Assembly: GCA_027365475.1 (NCBI GenBank)
Contig: DAHXNI010000091.1
Span: 1-64,000 of the forward strand
Length of the DNA: 64,000 nt
Source of the DNA: Pseudomonadota bacterium
GTDB taxonomy: Bacteria > Pseudomonadota > Gammaproteobacteria > JAKAQQ01
Direction: 5' to 3'
In this document: piece after piece, positions 40,874 to 50,738 of the stretch
How positions within the stretch are numbered: position 1 is the first letter of the stretch
How the letters are laid out: every line of letters begins with the position of its first letter
Program-made: the position numbers and the translations under genes
The notes under the pieces: generated by a model
Told to the model about the DNA's origin: nothing
Databases searched by the model: none
What the model saw: the letters and a program-made list of their open reading frames with translations, nothing else

Positions 40874-42445
40874 TCATGCCGGCCTGAAGTACTGGTTGAG
40901 ATAAGCCTCAAAGTCCTGGTTGGGCGCAGCTTCGATTTGCTTCATTTCCTCAATGGAGCGCCGTCCCTGCTCTGCAAGCTGCCTCTTGGTTGCTTCGTGT
41001 AGGGTCATCGAGGTGAGGATCTGCTGGTGCTTTGCAGCGAGATCGAGACCCAAGTCCCGATGACCCATGCGGCGTGTTTCCATTTCATGGAGGACCCAAG
41101 CCGATGGAGTCTCATCCGGGTTCATGCTGCGTGCTTGGGCAAGCATCACCGACTGTCGGTAGAGGTTTTCCCCCGTTGCAGCACTGAGCCGCTCGGCGAT
41201 GGGTTCGAGCGCGCCGAGAAGCATTCCGAGGAACGAACCTAGATTGTTCTGCCCGGATAGAGTTTGAAGAGGTAGGTCGGTATTGCGGCCTTCGTAGGCC
41301 ACGAGCCTTAAGTTCGCCTCTTTCATGAAACGCTCCGTCTCTCCAAGCGGGGGGCTTTCTTCGATGAGACACCACCAGAGAAAGATTTCGAGAAAAGCGA
41401 GTGTTTCGGGAGCAACCCCAACCGGATGACGGGGATCGACATCAAGAATGCGGATTTCGAGATACTCGATGCCACTCTTGCGAAGCCCCACAAGTGGGCG
41501 CTGTCCAGGGATTTTCGCGGGTTTGGGGCGCGCGATACTGTAGTATTCATTCTCGATCTGAAGGACGTGGTCGTTCAGTTGGAGCCACTCGCCGTCTGCG
41601 CTCCGGACTCCGAGCCGCCGATAGTCGGGATCAAGTGTTGCCGTTGCACAGGTCAAGGTCTTGATGTATTCGTCAAGTGAATTCTGTGAAATCCTGAGTT
41701 TCTGTTGGTTCTTGTTCCGGTAACCGAGATCGCTCATCCGGAGTGAAGTGGCCAGAGGGTCGTAGAGCGTATCGGTGTTCCATGGGGTTATTTTGAGAGT
41801 GGAATCGGGTGCAAAGCTCCGACAAAGTGCCGGGGACGCACCAAAGAGATAGGCGAGTACCCAGCCATAGCGGGAGACGTTTCGCAGGATGCCGAGATAC
41901 GCTTCATTGCGAATGATGTCAGGATTTTTCCGGGCGGTTCCGTCTTGAGCCCAGGCCGTCCACATGTCTGGATTGAGCGAAAAGTTGAAGTGGATCCCGG
42001 CGATGACCTGCATGGCCCGCCCGTAGCGGTGGCCCAGCCCAACCCGATAACGATGTCGCATGAGGCCCTGGGGTGAAGTCCCGTAGCGGGCGATCGGAAT
42101 TTCGGATTCCGACCCGATCGGTGGCGGCATGCTGAGCGGCCAGAGACGTTCGTGGTCGAGATGCCGCCCGGCAAATGCGTGCAGCTGCTCGAGTTCGTCG
42201 TAAAGCGCACGCAGCCGGATCTGTGGCGAGGTCACGATCTCAAGGAGGGCTTCCGAATAATCCGTCGTGAATGTGGGGTGGGTGAGGGGGGCACCCAGGG
42301 TTGTCGGATGCGGCGTTTGGGCGATCCCGCCCTCCGGGTCGATCCTGAGGGCTTCCCGTTCAATCCCTTTCAGGGTTTTCTGGATCCAGGTATCCGGCCA
42401 AGACCGGAAGGAGGCGAATTTCGTTTCGGTAGGCAAAAGCGGCAT
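40874..42445 (-). CDS. gshA: glutamate-cysteine ligase
   Basis: The 523-aa protein is full length for the proteobacterial GshA type. It has GIEREALRI with the substrate-binding acids, FTTDYSEALLEIVTSP, VIAGIHFNFS, a YLFGASPA segment and GIEYLEIRILDVDP. It joins glutamate and cysteine using ATP, the first step of glutathione synthesis. It lies downstream of the pilin operon on the same strand after a 60-bp gap. The first ATG is used; upstream sequence contains an in-frame stop. Confidence 0.95.
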   Translation of the reverse strand: MPLLPTETKFASFRSWPDTWIQKTLKGIEREALRIDPEGGIAQTPHPTTLGAPLTHPTFTTDYSEALLEIVTSPQIRLRALYDELEQLHAFAGRHLDHERLWPLSMPPPIGSESEIPIARYGTSPQGLMRHRYRVGLGHRYGRAMQVIAGIHFNFSLNPDMWTAWAQDGTARKNPDIIRNEAYLGILRNVSRYGWVLAYLFGASPALCRSFAPDSTLKITPWNTDTLYDPLATSLRMSDLGYRNKNQQKLRISQNSLDEYIKTLTCATATLDPDYRRLGVRSADGEWLQLNDHVLQIENEYYSIARPKPAKIPGQRPLVGLRKSGIEYLEIRILDVDPRHPVGVAPETLAFLEIFLWWCLIEESPPLGETERFMKEANLRLVAYEGRNTDLPLQTLSGQNNLGSFLGMLLGALEPIAERLSAATGENLYRQSVMLAQARSMNPDETPSAWVLHEMETRRMGHRDLGLDLAAKHQQILTSMTLHEATKRQLAEQGRRSIEEMKQIEAAPNQDFEAYLNQYFRPA

Positions 42446-42507
42446 CCGGTTTGGGATGGGCCATTGTATCGGCCGCCTGCAAACTCTGCCCGTGCGCGGA
42501 CGGGTTT

Positions 42508-42921
42508 CTACTGCCAGCAGTGGGTCTCCGTATCCGTACCGGTCACTCCTTTCTGTCCGAGTGAGTTGAGGGTGAAACTGGCGCAGTTGGTGTCCCGCGT
42601 CTGAGCACCCTCCGGAGTGGCCGTGAGGGTGTACGTCTGGGGGCTTGAGGATGTGGCCGTAACGGCATAGTATCCGTTTGCGCTCGTCACGGTGTCGGCG
42701 GGGTAGCCGAGGCTGGTGAGGTTCCCTGCGTAGACATTGTTGCTCGTGTAGTACTCCGATTCCGCATTCGAGACCTCAAGCAGGGTCTTGGTCGCATCCG
42801 TCCGGTGGGCGTCCAGCATGTATTGCTGGTAGGCGGGGACAGCAATCACCAGAAGAATGCCGGCGATGGCCATGACCACAAGCAGTTCGATGAGCGAGAA
42901 ACCGGATCTCCCGCTGTTCAC
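42508..42921 (-). CDS. pilE: type IV pilin-like protein PilE
   Basis: The 137-aa prepilin has leader MNSGRSG, then FSLIELLVVMAIAGILLVIAVPAYQQYM, the class III signal cleaved and methylated by PilD at G/F with the E5 residue. A disulfide-type pair of cysteines (NCASF and HCWQ) closes the D-loop near the C-terminus. In Pseudomonas-type clusters PilE is a minor pilin that helps initiate pilus assembly. It begins with GTG overlapping the previous stop, so translation is coupled. Last gene of the pilin operon. Confidence 0.92.
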   Translation of the reverse strand: MNSGRSGFSLIELLVVMAIAGILLVIAVPAYQQYMLDAHRTDATKTLLEVSNAESEYYTSNNVYAGNLTSLGYPADTVTSANGYYAVTATSSSPQTYTLTATPEGAQTRDTNCASFTLNSLGQKGVTGTDTETHCWQ

Positions 42922-43205
42922 GAGCGGCTCCCTGGCTCATGCGGAATGGGTTTGTGGGTCACATGGGGTGGGTGATTGAGAAGCCCCGCTTTCCGTTGCG
43001 CGGCCTGCTGGAGTTCAAGCGTAAGGATGGCTGAGTGGCTGAGTTGGTAGTGGACGCCATCCGGTTCGATCGCAAGCCCAGTGTCGAGATTGACAATAGT
43101 CCCGTTCGGGAGGATCAGGGCGGGTGCGGTTGCCCAGCAGACAGGGAGCAGGCAGACTCCTGCGAGAGCAAGGCCCGCCGCGGTATTCATGATGATCTGT
43201 TTCAT
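42918..43205 (-). CDS. small secreted protein in the PilY2 position
   Basis: The 95-aa protein has a signal peptide (MKQIIMNTAAGLALAGVCLLPVCWA) and a short mature part beginning APALILPNGTIVNLDTGLAIEPDGVHYQL. Its place between pilY1 and pilE matches pilY2 of Pseudomonas, whose product supports pilus assembly. The sequence is too short to claim more than a PilY2-like role. Confidence 0.7.
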   Translation of the reverse strand: MKQIIMNTAAGLALAGVCLLPVCWATAPALILPNGTIVNLDTGLAIEPDGVHYQLSHSAILTLELQQAAQRKAGLLNHPPHVTHKPIPHEPGSRS

Positions 43206-43217
43206 GGTGGGATCCTC

Positions 43218-46200
43218 TCAGCGAATTTCTTTCCAGTTGAGTCGGCCACGATTCCCGCCGCGTTCCTTCCAGGAGGCGATGGTATCGGTCGAAAGCGTGA
43301 CAAGCTTGACGTCACCGATCACGCCCGGTCGGGTGCGGATCAGGGTCGGCGCCGCAGCGAACCCGTTCCCGAGTCCGATGCCGACCGGATTCTGGCCGCC
43401 GACCTGGTCGGAGGCATTGAGCGTCGTGCCGCCGTTCAGATCGAGCTCGGGGCCGGGGAAAGCGCCACCCGACTCGTAGTTGAGGACCATGAGGTAACTG
43501 GTGCCGCCATTCGAACAGCTGGTTGAGGTCGCCGCATCGGGAATATAGCTCGTGAAGATGACAGCTCCCCCTTCGATCGTTGGATTCGTGATGACCCGTT
43601 CGCCCGGATCCAGATTCACATACCACCCGTCATCAGAACTCCAGTTGATCGTATTGCTGGTGATGGTGCGGACGGGAATGGTCACGGTCGCGCCGCTCGA
43701 GTTCGTATAAGTGTAGGTCGTATCCGTGAGAACCTGCTGAACCAGTTTGTTCACTCCGGGCGGGTTTGCGGGAGGCGTTCCACCAGCGGGCGTTTGGTCG
43801 AGTACGCCGTAAAAACTCTGGGTTGCAGTGGTCGTGAGATCTGGAGTGCCGAGGAACTGACCGGTTCCAAACATCACGAGCAATGATCCGGCCGGCGCGC
43901 CGGGAGGTGCCAGGCTCACGATGGGTTTGGTCGTGATCGGCTGGGTTACATGAGACTGGATGGCTTGGTAGAGGACCGATGCAGTCCAGTTGATGGGAGA
44001 GGGCGAGGAAAGATCCACGCGCCAGAGATTGCCCTGTAGGTCGCCCACATAGACCAGATCATCATAGCCCGTGCCCGCGCTCGGAACCACGACCGGGGTT
44101 GCAAGTCCGTTGGGGGCGCTGCTGCTACAGGCACTCGGTACGTCGGAACAGAGCGAGATCTGTTCGATCAAGGCGCCGGTCTCGGCGTTGACCACGAAGA
44201 GGTAGGGATTCCCGTCCGAGTTGTTGTAGCCGGAGCCAAAGATGACGACCGAGGTTGGATTGCCGCCCAGGTCGATTTGCGCAATCTGGGGCTGGCTGTA
44301 GGTGAGGCCGAGATAGGGGTTTGAAAACTCCCAAAGGACATGGCTCGCAAGCCCGGAGGACGTTTGGAGGAGCGAGGGATGGGTGACATCAAGGGCATAG
44401 ATACTGTTTCCGCCGGCATTGAGGCCGCCGGTCACGATGGTATGCCAAGTGCCGTCGCTGAACTGGACGTCGCCAGCCGTAGGCGAGCCGTCGACGAAGA
44501 ACTCATGTGCCTGGTTGTAGGTGGGGTTTGTGAGATTCGCGAGGTTGTCGAATACCCCGTTTGGCACATATGTGAAGAGTTCCTGGCCTGTGAGTGCGTT
44601 GAAGGCATGGAGCATGCCGTCATTGGCACCCACATAGAGGACGGGAGTCCGGTTGGCCTCGTTTTTGGCGAACGTCTGGTAGGACGAAGCGGTATAGGTG
44701 CCATCCGGTGGACCCACATAGACCGGATTACTGTCGACGATATCGCCAAGAAGTTTAGAACGGTCGCGGAACGGACCGTTCGGCTGCTGGTCGGCCGTAT
44801 CACCCACCAGATAATCGAGCACCGCTTGCCCATAGGTTGCGATATTGCTGCCGAACTGGGACTGTTCGCTCGCCGAGAACGTTCCCCAAAGGGTTTCGAG
44901 GTCATCCTGCTGGGTTGCCGAGAGATCGCTCCATGCGAAGGGGACGCCTGCTCCGGCACCGCTGGCATCCGTTGGATTCCAGGTCGCGACCGTCCGGCTC
45001 TGCCACCCGGTTCCGGACAGGGCCGTGCCGAGCTCGCTCGCAGCGCTCCAGAGGGCACCGGTCTTAATGTTCACGGTTCCGGCAGACGAGACCGGAAAGG
45101 CCTGGAGTTCGCCGGTCCAGTCGCCGTACGGGAGAGCAGCTGAGTCAAATTTGGCTTGGTACACCACGGTGCCGGTATTGAGGGAGGTGGAATTGACCGA
45201 GGCGGCTGTTGTACTGACGTTGTTCACGTTGATCGCACCAAAAATCGTCTCAAGGTCGTTGGTCACGGCCTGTGGGCTGATTCCCGGGAAGTAGTTGGAC
45301 GTGCCGCCTGCGATCGCCATCGCTTTGAGCGTGGCAGCTGCTGCGGGGTTGAGTTCGGGATCCACGCCCGCGCCCATGCCGACGATATACGTTGTGATTT
45401 TGTCTTGCTTTAGATCTGTGAGTTCGGTGATCGTATCCAGAAGCGCCTGGTCGTTGGTCGAATAGAGTGTCGTGGTGTCGCCTGCGAGGACGTCGCTTGC
45501 GAAAGAGGCGTCCGTGGTCGAAACCGTCCCGCCGCCGGCCAGGTTGAACGTGGCCGATTCGCCGAAGCCCACTGCCGAGCGGGATCCGAGAGGGGGCCAG
45601 AGCCCTTGACTCAAGTCCTCGGTCGGGAGGCCATCGGTAATGAGCACCACATTTTTGCTCGCCGCGCAGCCGGTATTCGATACCGGGGCATCTGAGCCCG
45701 TATAGTAATCATAGGCTCCCTTGAGGACGCCCGCGATGGGAGATTGAACAGCGAGTGCCTTGATTTCGGAACTGCCGGAATCATCGGTCTCAGGCGCGAG
45801 ATAGGGGGTGAACTGATGGATGTAGCACTGGAGTTCGGTCAATCCGCTGCAGCCGGTCGCAGATGTGTAGGATTTGATGGGAATGATGAGGTTTCCGGAG
45901 TTACTCGCAGCGTTCGAATCGTATCCGAAGCCGCGTACGGCATAAAACACCTGGGTGCTATGGGGGACGTAACCCGCGTTCGTGGGTGTGGTGGATAGGT
46001 TCTCGCCGCCCGGTGCCGAGCCGTAATAGGCTGTCGAAACATTGCCTGAATTGTAGTTAGCAAGCGTGTAATCAGAATAGATCTGGGAGCCGGGACATAA
46101 TGTGCCATTGCAGTAGGGGCCGTCAAAGTTCAGAAAAACCCGGGAGAACTGACCCTGCCCGGCATAAAGGACATCGTTGATGAACGGGTTGTCCGAGGTG

Positions 46201-46895
46201 GCGAGTGTCGATATATATTCGTTGGATAGGACCTCGGGATTATTGAGCTGCGATTCAATCGCCTGGCAGGAGTTGAGCGACGAGAGATAACACGGGTTGA
46301 GATGCCAGGTACCGCCATCCGCTGGTGGAGTCGAGTTCGAGGTGCCGAACGTGAACCCACCCGGTTCGCTCATCATGTAGAGCCAGGTGGCGTATGTACC
46401 CGATCCATTGGTCGCATAATCCATGAGTCCCATGTCGAAGTTGGCCGCGTAGTAGGAGATGACCTGCGCAAGGGCGGCCTTCGCGATATTGAGGCGGCTT
46501 GCGGAGTTGTCGTATTCGTCGCCAGGGTTACTGCAGGTCGGGTTAGACGAGCTTCCCGTGACCGTATAGGGTGCGACGCCGGACGTATTCGCCGGAGTGC
46601 AGGGCGGAGCAAAACCAGCCGGCACGGCATAGTTCACCGGTGAACTGGACCCGGCCAAGGCGGGCACCGTCCCGGAACCGGTCATGATGGCACCCCCGAG
46701 ATCCCCGTCCATTGATTCGGAGTTGGCCACGACCAGAAGCACCTCGGGGTGTGTGGGGTTGACGAGCGTGAGCGGGACATTCGAGATTGATATCGTGGGG
46801 ACAGCGGCCTGGGCCAAAGGGATCTGGAGGCAGATGAAGCAATCGACCAGGACTGCGATGATCAGGTGGTTTTTCAACGAGCGGTAGTTGCGCAT
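43218..46895 (-). CDS. pilY1: type IV pilus tip/adhesin protein PilY1
   Basis: The 1225-aa protein has a signal peptide, an N-terminal von Willebrand A-like region and a C-terminal seven-bladed beta-propeller. The propeller is recognisable by VLYVGANDGMLHAFNALTGQELFTYVP, HEFFVDGSPTAGDV, GTWHTIVTGGLNAGGNSIYALDVT and a later DLVYVGDLQGNLWRVDL. The MIDAS site at the N-terminus reads ANSES rather than DxSxS. PilY1 sits at the pilus tip and functions in adhesion, surface sensing and calcium-dependent extension. It lies between pilX and the pilY2-like gene with gaps under 20 bp. Confidence 0.94.
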   Translation of the reverse strand: MRNYRSLKNHLIIAVLVDCFICLQIPLAQAAVPTISISNVPLTLVNPTHPEVLLVVANSESMDGDLGGAIMTGSGTVPALAGSSSPVNYAVPAGFAPPCTPANTSGVAPYTVTGSSSNPTCSNPGDEYDNSASRLNIAKAALAQVISYYAANFDMGLMDYATNGSGTYATWLYMMSEPGGFTFGTSNSTPPADGGTWHLNPCYLSSLNSCQAIESQLNNPEVLSNEYISTLATSDNPFINDVLYAGQGQFSRVFLNFDGPYCNGTLCPGSQIYSDYTLANYNSGNVSTAYYGSAPGGENLSTTPTNAGYVPHSTQVFYAVRGFGYDSNAASNSGNLIIPIKSYTSATGCSGLTELQCYIHQFTPYLAPETDDSGSSEIKALAVQSPIAGVLKGAYDYYTGSDAPVSNTGCAASKNVVLITDGLPTEDLSQGLWPPLGSRSAVGFGESATFNLAGGGTVSTTDASFASDVLAGDTTTLYSTNDQALLDTITELTDLKQDKITTYIVGMGAGVDPELNPAAAATLKAMAIAGGTSNYFPGISPQAVTNDLETIFGAINVNNVSTTAASVNSTSLNTGTVVYQAKFDSAALPYGDWTGELQAFPVSSAGTVNIKTGALWSAASELGTALSGTGWQSRTVATWNPTDASGAGAGVPFAWSDLSATQQDDLETLWGTFSASEQSQFGSNIATYGQAVLDYLVGDTADQQPNGPFRDRSKLLGDIVDSNPVYVGPPDGTYTASSYQTFAKNEANRTPVLYVGANDGMLHAFNALTGQELFTYVPNGVFDNLANLTNPTYNQAHEFFVDGSPTAGDVQFSDGTWHTIVTGGLNAGGNSIYALDVTHPSLLQTSSGLASHVLWEFSNPYLGLTYSQPQIAQIDLGGNPTSVVIFGSGYNNSDGNPYLFVVNAETGALIEQISLCSDVPSACSSSAPNGLATPVVVPSAGTGYDDLVYVGDLQGNLWRVDLSSPSPINWTASVLYQAIQSHVTQPITTKPIVSLAPPGAPAGSLLVMFGTGQFLGTPDLTTTATQSFYGVLDQTPAGGTPPANPPGVNKLVQQVLTDTTYTYTNSSGATVTIPVRTITSNTINWSSDDGWYVNLDPGERVITNPTIEGGAVIFTSYIPDAATSTSCSNGGTSYLMVLNYESGGAFPGPELDLNGGTTLNASDQVGGQNPVGIGLGNGFAAAPTLIRTRPGVIGDVKLVTLSTDTIASWKERGGNRGRLNWKEIR

Positions 46896-46911
46896 GAGAT
46901 CTCCATCCGGA

Positions 46912-47523
46912 TCAGGGCCGATAGGTTTCCTGGACGACAGCTACCGCGTTGGCGCTGCCGCCCGTGGCCCAGGCGGTAATTTGAAAGGTTCGCGGAACGC
47001 TATTGACTCCATACGTTGCTCCCATGGCGGCCAGATTGTCACCCGGGAGCGGCGCGGTCGGCAGCTCGACCAGAAAGATCTGGGGTTCGCTCGCGTAGAG
47101 CAGTTGGCTGCCGTCGAAGGTTAGGCCACCAGTCGTGACGGATGGCTCATCGAACGGGTAGGTCTGGTTATAGATCGAACTCAGCCCGGATGACCAGAAG
47201 GCGTTCGAGGCGAAGTTGGCGCTGCTGGCCGTGGGGTCGGTCGAGGCGTAAATCGAAAACGGTCCGTCAATGGCTGCTGCCGTGACGCTCGGGATCGGAA
47301 TCACGGAAAGATTCGAGAGCCAGGCTCCGGTTCCATTCACGGCGTCTGAGGCAGCTGCGATCGCGCGCTCTTTTTCGCGGAGATTGTGCGCCATGCGCTG
47401 CTCGAGTGTCACTCCTTCCATGAGCGTCACCCCGAGGACCGTGAGCACGACCAGAAAAACGAGTGCCGTGACCAGAGCAAATCCTTGCGGTTTGTGTGGA
47501 ATCGGGTGGAAACGAGGGCGCAT
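46912..47523 (-). CDS. pilX: minor pilin assembly protein PilX
   Basis: The 203-aa protein has the N-terminal PQGFALVTALVFLVVLTVLGVTLMEGVTLEQRMAHNLREKERAIAAASDAV characteristic of PilX/GspK-like minor pilins, followed by a beta-rich domain ending in TFQITAWATGGSANAVAVVQETY. PilX primes pilus assembly with PilVWY1. It lies 16 bp before pilY1. Confidence 0.9.
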   Translation of the reverse strand: MRPRFHPIPHKPQGFALVTALVFLVVLTVLGVTLMEGVTLEQRMAHNLREKERAIAAASDAVNGTGAWLSNLSVIPIPSVTAAAIDGPFSIYASTDPTASSANFASNAFWSSGLSSIYNQTYPFDEPSVTTGGLTFDGSQLLYASEPQIFLVELPTAPLPGDNLAAMGATYGVNSVPRTFQITAWATGGSANAVAVVQETYRP

Positions 47524-47527
47524 AAGG

Positions 47528-48361
47528 CTAATTCGAAATCAGGTTTTCAAGGGCGATATCGCGTACGACCACGACCCTGAGATAGCGGTCGGGTGTCGCC
47601 GGCCAGTTCGCGAGGTTGTATCCCAGGAGGTTATAGTTCTTCTGGGTTGGTTTGGGCAAGACATCCCCGAGATCCCCTTGTGGGCTCATGGTATCTCCGC
47701 TCGCCATGAGGAGCGCAACCTCGATCGCCTGGATCTGGCTGTAGGTCACAACTTTGGAAGGGCTTACGTAACCTGTGACGGATCCGTCGCCAAGTGTGTC
47801 GATGCCGAAACGGACCATCATGGTCTCCACGTTGTTCACGAGGGGAATATAGTTACCGAATGCATTGCCATTGACAGTCGTGATGCGGCTACGGCATTCG
47901 AGCTGATTGGTCGACGTATCGACTTTCCACTCGTCGGTTGCAATCGAGCCCATGGGAATCAGCTGACCGAGACAGTTGCTGAGTGTTCCATCGGACTGGA
48001 AGCTCACGGCGAGCCCATAGGGCGGAGCAGGACTGCCATGCCAGGTTCCGATGATGAGCGGGTTGCTCGGGGTTGCGAGAAAGGCCACAGGATCCGCCTC
48101 ATTGTCCGGAATGATCGTGAAGAGCTGGGTCGTGGGTACCGAGAGATTCCAGCGGTAGCCAGCCTGGCGAATGTCTGTCGTGAGGAGCGTGACGGCGAGA
48201 CGCACATTGTCGTCGAGCGTGGCCTCGGCACGCTGCGCCACCGAACCTTCCTCATTGCTGAAATAGACGGTCGCAAGTCCCATGACCAGAAAAAGCGTAA
48301 GGGCCATTGCGATCAAAAGTTCGATAAGACTCAATCCCCGGTGATGCGTCGGACGGATCAT
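47528..48361 (-). CDS. pilW: minor pilin PilW
   Basis: The 277-aa prepilin has leader MIRPTHHRG then LSLIELLIAMALTLFLVMGLATVYF, and a long C-terminal domain ending in VVVVRDIALENLIS, typical of PilW. The ATG used overlaps the pilV stop (ATGA); the 40 extra residues of the longer frame lie within pilV. PilW joins the tip complex with PilV, PilX and PilY1. Confidence 0.91.
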   Translation of the reverse strand: MIRPTHHRGLSLIELLIAMALTLFLVMGLATVYFSNEEGSVAQRAEATLDDNVRLAVTLLTTDIRQAGYRWNLSVPTTQLFTIIPDNEADPVAFLATPSNPLIIGTWHGSPAPPYGLAVSFQSDGTLSNCLGQLIPMGSIATDEWKVDTSTNQLECRSRITTVNGNAFGNYIPLVNNVETMMVRFGIDTLGDGSVTGYVSPSKVVTYSQIQAIEVALLMASGDTMSPQGDLGDVLPKPTQKNYNLLGYNLANWPATPDRYLRVVVVRDIALENLISN

Positions 48362-48855
48362 GGCTGGTACACCGTGCTGTAGGATGCGGTGGACTGGGCT
48401 TTCCCGTTGGGTGTGACTGTGCTCCAGGTGACGGTGACGACGATGGGGGTATTGCCGGTGGTGGAGCAGGGGACTGCGCACTGGATTTGTGCGGTTGGGT
48501 TGGGCAGGTTGTTCTCGAGAGTTTGGGCAAAGCTCCAGAGATCTGCCTGGGCTTCCTCTGCGGGCGAGCAGGCCGCAGTCGCCGATTCGCAGAGATTGCC
48601 CGGCGCGCTGGTGGGCAAGGCTGAAATGACGTAGTTGCCCGCCTCGACACCAGCCGGGTTGGCTGCCATGAGTCCCGTGATGTTTTCACTGTCGATGGCT
48701 GCAAGCCCCTGGAGCGCCGCAACCTGATTGGAACGCAATCCCGCCGTGATCATGGCTGCGAGCCCGAGCAGTCCGACCGCGACGACGACCATGGCTACAA
48801 GCGCTTCAATCAGGCTGAAGCCATCCGGAGCGTGGCGTGGGTCCGGGGCGTTCAT
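48358..48855 (-). CDS. pilV: minor pilin PilV
   Basis: The 165-aa prepilin has the signal DG-FSLIEALVAMVVVAVGLLGLAAMITAGLRSNQ, the PilV signature segment LGLAAM, and a C-terminal beta domain ending VTVTWSTVTPNGKAQSTASY. It overlaps both neighbours by 4 nt. Confidence 0.92.
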   Translation of the reverse strand: MNAPDPRHAPDGFSLIEALVAMVVVAVGLLGLAAMITAGLRSNQVAALQGLAAIDSENITGLMAANPAGVEAGNYVISALPTSAPGNLCESATAACSPAEEAQADLWSFAQTLENNLPNPTAQIQCAVPCSTTGNTPIVVTVTWSTVTPNGKAQSTASYSTVYQP

Positions 48856-49406
48856 GATGCTGGGCAGGGGTTGCCGGGTTCAGATGCGGTGGGTTGCCCA
48901 CCCGGGCCGAGTGTGAGACAGCGGGTGAGATAAGACTGTACCGGAGAGTCTTCGAGGGTGAATGTCCCGCCGGTGAGTTCTGAAGGGATCAGGATGCCTA
49001 AAGGGGTGAAGCTCACACTTTGGCTCTGGTCGAAAGGTGCGCTCCCGGTCAGTGAGTCGGTACCCGAAAATCCGGAGTGTACCCGGATGATGTCACTTGA
49101 GGCAGGCACCTGAGCTGCATTTTGCGGATTGCGAAAGATTAGCCAGCCCTCATTCCAGGCTCCGTCCGAGCAGTCGGTGCCGGTGCTGCTCGCGCAAAGG
49201 GTGACTTCCTGGCCCCGCTTGATGGCTTCGCTGCGAGCGAGCATAAGGGAGGTCACAAAGCCGTTCATCTCGGATGCCATTCGGTTTTCGGTCATGAACT
49301 CGGTATAGTTCGGGACGGCGATCGTGACCAGAATGCCCGCGAGCGCGATCACGATGAGGAGTTCGAGGAGCGTGAGCCCAGCCATGTGCTGTTTCATGAG
49401 CTCCAT
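48852..49406 (-). CDS. fimT: minor pilin FimT/FimU (GspH-like)
   Basis: The 184-aa prepilin has AG-LTLLELLIVIALAGILVTIAVPNYTEFM, then SLMLARSEAIKRGQEVTLCASS and WNEGWLIFRNP, the GspH/FimT domain. It is first gene of the minor pilin operon. FimT-type proteins bind DNA and help natural transformation in some species; FimU starts pilus assembly. The start is uncertain: the first ATG has no clear ribosome-binding site and ATGs at codons 4 and 8 would give the usual short leader. Confidence 0.88.
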   Translation of the reverse strand: MELMKQHMAGLTLLELLIVIALAGILVTIAVPNYTEFMTENRMASEMNGFVTSLMLARSEAIKRGQEVTLCASSTGTDCSDGAWNEGWLIFRNPQNAAQVPASSDIIRVHSGFSGTDSLTGSAPFDQSQSVSFTPLGILIPSELTGGTFTLEDSPVQSYLTRCLTLGPGGQPTASEPGNPCPAS

Positions 49407-49737
49407 GATAGTCGCGGAAGACGGGCTCCAGGACGGAATTCTGACGAGCGGTGCATTCTGTCCGATGAGTGGCGCTCTAAGCGATTGATTCGTAAAGCCA
49501 CTTACATCTTATGAAGGGCACAAACCCAGATTGCTCTCCGTTTGTTCACGTTGATTGGTGCGCGACCGCATACATGACTTTCGGACGGGCAACTTTTTAT
49601 GTCCCGGGACACTATAATAATCAAGCCAATCAATCGGGATACGGCCGGATGACTCATCTTAACCACCCGGATCAAGCCAGGATCTTACCCGCTCAACCGG
49701 TGCGCACCGATGGGCTCACCGAGATGGAGTCTCCCGG
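49407..49737. promoter_or_regulatory. divergent intergenic region with candidate pstB promoter
   Basis: A perfect TATAAT (49613-49618) on the plus strand with a weak -35 (CAACTT, 49590-49595) could drive pstB. I find no clear Pho box. A frame across 49511-49756 has no family resemblance and is not called. No well-placed promoter is visible for fimT. Confidence 0.4.
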
Positions 49738-50559
49738 ATGCCGGATCCGAGTGTGAGCCTGCCCAAGCCCGAACGTTGGCCCGTTCGGGGGACACCGCTC
49801 ATTGAAAACCCGAAATTCCAGGTCCGGAATCTCAATTTTTATTACGGCGACTACCATGCGCTCCACGATATCAGCCTGGATATCGCGGAGAAAAAAGTCA
49901 CGACCTTCATTGGCCCATCGGGCTGTGGGAAAACCACGCTGATCCGCTGTTTCAACCGCATTTTCGAGTTGCACCCCGGACACCGGGCGATGGGTGAGAT
50001 CATGCTGGATGGCGAGAATATTCTCGCCAAAGGGCAGGATGTACATGCGCTCCGGGCCAAGGTGGGAATGGTTTTCCAAAAGCCGACCCCGTTTCCAATG
50101 TCGGTTTATGACAACATCGCTTTTGGCGTGAAACTCTACGAACGGCTCCCGCGCCGCGCCATGGATGACCGGGTCGAATGGGCGCTCAATAAAGCCGCGC
50201 TCTGGGAAGAGGTCAAAGGCAAGCTGCTCGAAAGCGGGACAAGGCTTTCCGGTGGGCAACAGCAGCGTCTCTGCATCGCCCGGGCCATCGCCATCCGGCC
50301 CGAAGTGCTATTGCTGGATGAACCGGCCTCGTCGCTCGACCCCTACTCGAGCCTCAAAATCGAAGCTTTGATTACTGAACTCAAGGCCGACTACACGATT
50401 GTGCTCGTCACTCACAACATGCAACAGGCCGCACGGGTATCGGACTTTGCAGCCTTCCTGTTCATGGGGGATCTCATCGAATACAAGGATACCGATACGC
50501 TATTCACGAATCCGAGCTCACAGCAGACCGATGCCTACATTACAGGGCGCTATGGCTGA
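49738..50559 (+). CDS. pstB: phosphate ABC transporter ATPase PstB
   Basis: The 273-aa protein carries Walker [19 protein letters not shown], the PstB-specific [23 protein letters not shown], signature [19 protein letters not shown], Walker [13 protein letters not shown] and switch [18 protein letters not shown]. It is a full-length ATP-hydrolysing subunit for the Pst high-affinity phosphate importer. No pstS, pstC, pstA or phoU adjoins it, so it must be served by permeases elsewhere or be a spare. Confidence 0.95.
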   Translation: MPDPSVSLPKPERWPVRGTPLIENPKFQVRNLNFYYGDYHALHDISLDIAEKKVTTFIGPSGCGKTTLIRCFNRIFELHPGHRAMGEIMLDGENILAKGQDVHALRAKVGMVFQKPTPFPMSVYDNIAFGVKLYERLPRRAMDDRVEWALNKAALWEEVKGKLLESGTRLSGGQQQRLCIARAIAIRPEVLLLDEPASSLDPYSSLKIEALITELKADYTIVLVTHNMQQAARVSDFAAFLFMGDLIEYKDTDTLFTNPSSQQTDAYITGRYG

Positions 50560-50738
50560 TTAAGAAATGGTACGACTTAAGGTCAATTTTCAGTATTATG
50601 TGTAATTATGATTTAATATTACAGATTTTTATAGATTATGCATTTGCCCCTTCTATATTCATTTGAGTAGTGGATATCCATTGACATCTCGTCTTATTGG
50701 ATGGTAGACTGACTAGTCTAGAAATTCAGGGGTTGGAC

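Noticed and set aside
44340-45143. 267-residue plus-strand frame opposite pilY1
   Set aside because: Antisense shadow of a large, well-supported gene.
49511-49756. 81-residue plus-strand frame before pstB
   Set aside because: No ribosome-binding site, no family resemblance, and it spans the likely pstB promoter.
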